A stretch of DNA of 64,000 bases, taken from positions 62,001 to 126,000 of the forward strand of contig CAMJML010000008.1 in the NCBI GenBank assembly GCA_946407015.1, read 5' to 3'. A model generated the notes under the pieces. It was given only the letters and a program-made list of their open reading frames with translations. It was not told the DNA's origin and searched no databases. The position numbers and the translations under genes are program-made. Source of the stretch: an uncultured Selenomonadales bacterium (GTDB taxonomy: Bacteria; Bacillota; Negativicutes; DSM-1736; Dendrosporobacteraceae). Numbering within the stretch: position 1 is the first letter of the stretch; every line of letters begins with the position of its first letter. Below are positions 59,687-64,000 of this stretch, piece after piece.

Positions 59687-61438
59687 ATGAAAAAGACAAA
59701 AATAATCTGTACAGTAGGTCCAAGTACTGATAAATCCGGAGTTTTGGAAAATATGATAGAGGCAGGCATGAATGTTGCCCGGTTTAATTTTTCCCACGGG
59801 AATCATGAGGACCATGCAGCCAGAATTGATTTAGTTCGGACAGCCTCAGTAAAAACTGGCAAACCGGTTGCTCTTTTGTTAGATACCAAAGGCCCGGAAA
59901 TGCGGATAGGAAAATTTGCAGAAGGAAAGGTTTTTCTGACAGAAGGCCAAAAATTTGTGCTAACGACTCGGGATATTGTCGGTAATCAGGATGAGGTATC
60001 GGTTAACCATCATTTATTGCCAACCGAGGTCTCGCCGGGGGATCATATCCTTTTATCAGATGGGCTGATTGGTTTGAGCGTTGAATATGTTGAGGGTCAG
60101 GATATCATTACGCAGGTCTTAAACAGTGGTCCAATCAGCAATTTGAAAAGAGTGGCGGTACCGGGAGTGGTGGTGAATCTGCCCTTTTTATCGGAACAAG
60201 ATATTGCTGATATTTTATTTGGCGCCAGTCATGATATGGACTTTATTGCTGCGTCATTTGTGCAGCGGGCTGCGGATGTACTTGCCATCCGGCGGGTTCT
60301 AGAAGATGCCGGAGCCAATATGGACATTATTGCAAAGATCGAGAATGCCGAAGGGGTTCATAACATTGATGAAATATTAAAAGTCGTTGATGGAGTTATG
60401 GTGGCAAGAGGCGATTTGGGTGTGGAGATTCCAACCGAAGAAGTGCCCATTGTTCAAAAAATGTTAATTGATAAATGTAATCGGGCCGGAAAGCCTGTTA
60501 TTACCGCAACTCAAATGCTTGAATCGATGCTGAACAATCCCCGGCCAACAAGGGCGGAAGCTAGCGATATCGCAAATGCAATCATGGACGGTACCGATGT
60601 GATTATGCTGAGCGGGGAGACGGCATCCGGACAGTATCCCGTTGAGGCAGTTGAAATGATGGCCAAAATCGCGATTCGCACCGAGGAAGCTTTGAGTTAT
60701 AGCTCCCTATTATTATCGCAAGGGATATCCTTGCAGCGCAGCAGTACGGATGCCATCAGCCATGCGACTGTGCAGGTTGCTCATGAGCTGAACGCGGCGG
60801 CTATTGTTACTTCAACCGAGCGCGGCTATACTCCGCGTATGGTATCGAAATATCGTCCGCAAGCACCAATTGTAGCTATTACCCCGCATCCCAAAACTGT
60901 CCGCCGAATGCAACTGCTCTGGGGTGTGCAGGCAGTCCAGGGAGTACAATCACAAAACAGTGATGAAATGGTCGCTAATTCGGTAGCCAGTGCGTTGCGT
61001 TCCGGGGCGATTAAAGAAGGAGATTTGATTGTTATTACAGCCGGTGTACCGGTTGGAATGTCCGGTACGACCAATATGCTGCGTGTTTATGTCGTTGGCG
61101 ATGTATTAATTAAAGGAACGGGTATTGGTCAAAAAGTCATCATTGGTCCTGTTTGTGTTGCGGAAACGTCGAAAGATGTAAAGAATAAATATAAACCTGG
61201 CAATGTATTGGTGGTTAATGCTATTGATGATGAGACGGCTCCTTTTGCTGCTACTGCTGCCGCCATTATTGCCGAAGAGGGTGGATTAACCTCTCATGCA
61301 GCCATCGTAGGCATTAGTTATGGCATTCCTGTTATTGTCGGGGCTGCCGGGGCAACGAAGCGTTTGACTGATGGCATGATCGTTACAGTCGATGCAGCCA
61401 GGGGCTCGGTCTATCAAGGAGAAATTAACGCCCGTTAA
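59687..61438 (+). CDS. pyk: Pyruvate kinase with C-terminal phosphohistidine domain
   Basis: 583 residues. Core: TKIICTVGPSTDKS, NVARFNFSHG, DTKGPEMRIG, the catalytic-site IIAKIENAEG and MVARGDLGVEIP. After about residue 475 comes a PEP-utilising-enzyme mobile domain with the His in GGLTSHAAIVG, the arrangement found in Bacillus-type enzymes. Catalyses PEP + ADP to pyruvate + ATP. CAAGGAGAG precedes the ATG. Confidence 0.95.
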   Translation: MKKTKIICTVGPSTDKSGVLENMIEAGMNVARFNFSHGNHEDHAARIDLVRTASVKTGKPVALLLDTKGPEMRIGKFAEGKVFLTEGQKFVLTTRDIVGNQDEVSVNHHLLPTEVSPGDHILLSDGLIGLSVEYVEGQDIITQVLNSGPISNLKRVAVPGVVVNLPFLSEQDIADILFGASHDMDFIAASFVQRAADVLAIRRVLEDAGANMDIIAKIENAEGVHNIDEILKVVDGVMVARGDLGVEIPTEEVPIVQKMLIDKCNRAGKPVITATQMLESMLNNPRPTRAEASDIANAIMDGTDVIMLSGETASGQYPVEAVEMMAKIAIRTEEALSYSSLLLSQGISLQRSSTDAISHATVQVAHELNAAAIVTSTERGYTPRMVSKYRPQAPIVAITPHPKTVRRMQLLWGVQAVQGVQSQNSDEMVANSVASALRSGAIKEGDLIVITAGVPVGMSGTTNMLRVYVVGDVLIKGTGIGQKVIIGPVCVAETSKDVKNKYKPGNVLVVNAIDDETAPFAATAAAIIAEEGGLTSHAAIVGISYGIPVIVGAAGATKRLTDGMIVTVDAARGSVYQGEINAR

Positions 61439-61454
61439 TTTCATGCAGCTAAAA

Positions 61455-61493
61455 AGCCGCTCGTAAAACCGCAATGCGGGATGACGAGCGGCT
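61455..61493 (+). terminator. Hairpin after pyk, probable terminator
   Basis: AGCCGCTCGT pairs exactly with ACGAGCGGCT. The inner CCGC/GCGG stem continues it. No T run follows (CAGTCC), so it may be a 3' stabiliser rather than a strong terminator. Confidence 0.6.
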
Positions 61494-61545
61494 CAGTCCT
61501 TAAATGGCTGTGTCTGAATAAGTCTATTAAAGCGGAGGGCGCCTT

Positions 61546-62913
61546 ATGCAATTTTGGGTGGTATTATTAGCAGGTCTTACCGGAGGAGCGCTGCTTGGCC
61601 GGTGGTATTTTCTACGGCGGACGGACTGGCGGATAAAACTGCTTTCTTATAGACTGAATCGAATAGCGGGGCGGAAGAATCCGGTGAAGATTAGCAGTCT
61701 CATGAAGGGGATTTACAGGTGTGTTCATGATTGTATGCGCCAAAATAACCAGACTGCTGCTTATCAAGCAATCGATCTGCTAAAACTAGCACTTGGTGAG
61801 CGTTTAGGGCGAGGCAACGAATCCATGAGACTTATGGCTTTAGCAGTGGCTGCATTGCGTACTAAGCAGCCTGATATTGCAGGCTATGTTCTTGATGCCT
61901 ATACCCCATTAGTTCGTGGTTTGAACGATAAGGATCGAATCGCTGTTATTGAGCAACTCACCCTAATTGCTATGGTCGCGCTTAAAGCGCGCTATAATTT
62001 TATGCTGGCAAAAGTGGTAAATAAAATTTTTGCGATCCTGGAGCAAATGGATAAGGCAGAGGAGCCGCCTATTATTTCTGCTGGCTTACGTGGTTTGAAG
62101 TCGGTTGGTATGATGGCTGTACGACGCAAGGACGAGGCCCTGTTTAGAGAAATTAGTTTACGAATCGGCAATCTCAATTACTATGATGAGGAAACAGCTA
62201 AAGAAGTTATCGGAGTATTAAATGAATGGCTGCATCGAATTATAAAAAACGAGAATCAGGTTATGTTCGATATTGTTCTCCAGTTTTGCTGGCAATATAT
62301 GGACAAAGACCATGTCAGCAATCAAATTTGTGAATTATTGGTTTATGAGTGGCAAAATCTGTCCGGCATGGCTGCACTTAATCCTAATTCGCAAATGGCA
62401 GCAGAAATGATCGAATTCTTATTTAGCCTTGCAGAAAAACGCAGCAATGAACAGTTATGGACGCTAATCATTGCTATTGCTGCCAAAACAGCACGATTGG
62501 CTTTTGCTCAACATGGTATAAACGTTGGGTTTGTGACCATGTATCCGTTGCTTGATCATGGCCGGAGATTATTAGCTGCTGAACTGAAATTTCATCAGAT
62601 ATCAAACGATGGCTTACGCCAGAAGGTGTTGTTTTTGATTATTCGCGAATGCGTTACGTTAGCTGCCCTGATTGCCAGAAAGGACATGACCAGTTCGACA
62701 GGAGAAGTCTTGGCGCAGCTTTATCAGAAGTGGGTAAGCTATCCGGAGATGAGAGGAACTTTAAAATCCGTAAAAAAATTCTGCCAGATTTTAATTTTAT
62801 ATTGGATGAAAAATCGACAGCGCCAGTCCAGACGCAGCTTATCCGGACATTGTGACATTGTTGAGCCGTCATTGCTATCGGACAGCGAAAAGGAGCGCCT
62901 GGGATTAAGTTAG
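61546..62913 (+). CDS. Hypothetical protein with N-terminal membrane helix and long helical domain
   Basis: 455 residues. Residues 1-19 are hydrophobic (FWVVLLAGLTGGALLG) and probably anchor it; the rest is almost all helical with few prolines and no enzyme motif I know. GCGGAGGGCG precedes the ATG. Its 3' end overlaps the convergent acyltransferase by 4 bases. Function unknown. Confidence 0.65.
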   Translation: MQFWVVLLAGLTGGALLGRWYFLRRTDWRIKLLSYRLNRIAGRKNPVKISSLMKGIYRCVHDCMRQNNQTAAYQAIDLLKLALGERLGRGNESMRLMALAVAALRTKQPDIAGYVLDAYTPLVRGLNDKDRIAVIEQLTLIAMVALKARYNFMLAKVVNKIFAILEQMDKAEEPPIISAGLRGLKSVGMMAVRRKDEALFREISLRIGNLNYYDEETAKEVIGVLNEWLHRIIKNENQVMFDIVLQFCWQYMDKDHVSNQICELLVYEWQNLSGMAALNPNSQMAAEMIEFLFSLAEKRSNEQLWTLIIAIAAKTARLAFAQHGINVGFVTMYPLLDHGRRLLAAELKFHQISNDGLRQKVLFLIIRECVTLAALIARKDMTSSTGEVLAQLYQKWVSYPEMRGTLKSVKKFCQILILYWMKNRQRQSRRSLSGHCDIVEPSLLSDSEKERLGLS

Positions 62914-64000
62914 GCGACTTGCTTGTGTTTTGAGCGATTTGGCGTACTGCCATTTAACAAGAGACCGATCAAGGGGATAAAAAGGGCGATTTTTTCAACG
63001 AGTTTGGCGAAGCTCATGCTTAGGACAACCGTAAAGATAAAGAATGTAAGTGTAACGGTGGCGGTCATAAGTTTTCCCGTATTTGTGATATAAATGACGA
63101 GATAATACATGACCAGAGGGTGAACTAAATATACGCTGTAGGAGTATTTACCTAAAGCCTCTAGCAGATTTGAAAAACCCTCTGAAAATTGATAAGTGGT
63201 AAATTGATAAAAGAAAAACAGTGTTGCGGTTAGTGTATAGAGTACGCCAATGGGACTGAGCTGATGTGCGGTATTGACTGCTTGTTCCGGTGTATAGCCT
63301 TTTGCATAAAGCAAAAAGTAATAAAATAAAAGCATACCTGCTAAGGAGACGAAAAAGGCTCCATGAATGATCTGATGATATTTTTTTAGGGTGCGCAAAA
63401 ATTGGTCATAACAGACGGCACTTACGGCCCCAAGGATAAAAATGAAAATGTAATGGATAACCCAATAGCTTAGCCGGTGTTGAACGGCAAGATTCATATA
63501 GTGATTCGTAAAATGGGGAGTTAAAACATAACTGGAATAATAGTTAAAGGCGATTTGTAATACCAGCATAATACCTAAGTAGGTTAAAGGAGCAGCTGTT
63601 ATCGGACGTACAATGATCCTCCATAATGGCATCAATGAGTAAAACCATAATAGGATGACTAAAAAATATAATTGATAAGAAGCTAGTCCGAAAACTAAAT
63701 ATTTCAGTAACGTTGTTGTCGCCCAGGGGGCGGTATCACCGCTAATCCATGTGTAATGAAGCAAATAAATCAATGACCAAACGACGTAGGGAACGAAGAC
63801 AGTCTTTATACGGCGTTTCATGAAATTCAGATAATCCAGCTTTTGAGATAAATCTTGATTGCGAAAAAGTCCAAATGCAGATACAAAGAAAAATATTGGA
63901 ACACTAAAACGCGTGAAGATTTCTAATAAGGCAAACAAATGAACATTTACATAAGGATTGGCCAGGGAGTATGCACCTGTATGTATTCCGATAACACCAA
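62910..64000 (-). CDS. Acyltransferase family 3 membrane protein (5' end outside the window)
   Basis: At least 363 residues in the window. Its first in-frame codons at the right edge read GVIGIHTGAYSLANPY with no stop, so the gene continues past 64000; starting it at 63938 would cut off this part. The His in IHTG is the conserved His of the OafA/WecH/Acyl_transf_3 family. About nine membrane helices, the last loop ending in NGSTPNRSKHK. Likely transfers acyl groups to surface polysaccharide or another envelope target. Confidence 0.8.
   Translation of the reverse strand, partial: GVIGIHTGAYSLANPYVNVHLFALLEIFTRFSVPIFFFVSAFGLFRNQDLSQKLDYLNFMKRRIKTVFVPYVVWSLIYLLHYTWISGDTAPWATTTLLKYLVFGLASYQLYFLVILLWFYSLMPLWRIIVRPITAAPLTYLGIMLVLQIAFNYYSSYVLTPHFTNHYMNLAVQHRLSYWVIHYIFIFILGAVSAVCYDQFLRTLKKYHQIIHGAFFVSLAGMLLFYYFLLYAKGYTPEQAVNTAHQLSPIGVLYTLTATLFFFYQFTTYQFSEGFSNLLEALGKYSYSVYLVHPLVMYYLVIYITNTGKLMTATVTLTFFIFTVVLSMSFAKLVEKIALFIPLIGLLLNGSTPNRSKHKQVA

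Noticed and set aside
1-64000. CRISPR arrays, tRNA or rRNA genes, insertion sequences, integrases or phage genes.
   Set aside because: None seen. The repeated units at 2.6-41.7 kb have different terminators and spacings and lie before genes, so they are regulatory and not a CRISPR or mobile repeat.

Overview
The window looks like a chromosomal segment of an anaerobic, low-GC Firmicute. A Negativicutes/Sporomusaceae-type organism (Sporomusa or Pelosinus relatives) is my best guess, with moderate to low confidence. The signs are Firmicutes-style ribosome binding sites, clean sigma-A promoters, ferredoxin-linked 2-oxoacid oxidation, corrinoid methyltransferase modules with a [2Fe-2S] reactivase, and a pyruvate kinase with a C-terminal phosphohistidine domain. 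I see no rRNA, tRNA, CRISPR array, insertion sequence or phage gene.

Positions 1-49,900 hold an unusually large accessory region built around nitrogenase-like enzymes. There is one Fe-protein (NifH-like, 2846) and one NifB-like cofactor assembly protein (3828). There are three different NifD/NifK-like pairs: 8012/9479 in the order D-K, 19524/20876 in the order K-D, and 46999/48479 in the order D-K. Every pair keeps three cysteines per subunit at the P-cluster positions, and every D-like subunit keeps the Cys and His that hold the active-site cofactor. I find no NifE/NifN, NifV or molybdenum-specific gene. Around them are four sets of sulfonate/taurine/nitrate-type ABC importers (5117-7909, 11340-14004, an ATPase with a permease remnant at 23531-24549, and 26582-29505), C-S chemistry enzymes (CysK, PatB, a MetY-like enzyme), a KorDABC 2-oxoacid:ferredoxin oxidoreductase with an acyl-CoA ligase and an Ntn amidase, a stand-alone NifX-like protein, and a corrinoid methyltransferase module that runs directly into the third NifD/K pair. 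The simplest reading is a scavenging regulon that imports small organosulfur compounds, cleaves C-S bonds with methylthio-alkane-reductase-like enzymes and captures sulfide, methanethiol or methyl groups. This is inference; nitrogen fixation by the third or another pair is not formally excluded.

The most striking signal is in the RNA leaders. Fifteen complete copies and one truncated copy of a short element recur, all on the + strand and almost all just upstream of these genes. Each is a 3-4 bp stem, an asymmetric internal loop with UGR on the 5' side and AG on the 3' side, a second 4-bp stem that varies in sequence but keeps pairing, and an A-rich loop. The 3' strand of the first stem is the foot of a Rho-independent terminator. 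Three loci carry tandem copies. At least seven loci have an excellent sigma-A promoter just upstream. I do not recognise this as a known riboswitch or protein-binding leader. It looks like a new transcription-attenuation element defining one regulon.

Positions 49,900-64,000 are ordinary: fosX, a small membrane protein, a class III aminotransferase, a U32 peptidase, an ABC-type binding protein without signal peptide, dnaE, a DUF218 protein, pyruvate kinase, a hypothetical protein and a 5'-truncated membrane acyltransferase. None of these carries the leader element.
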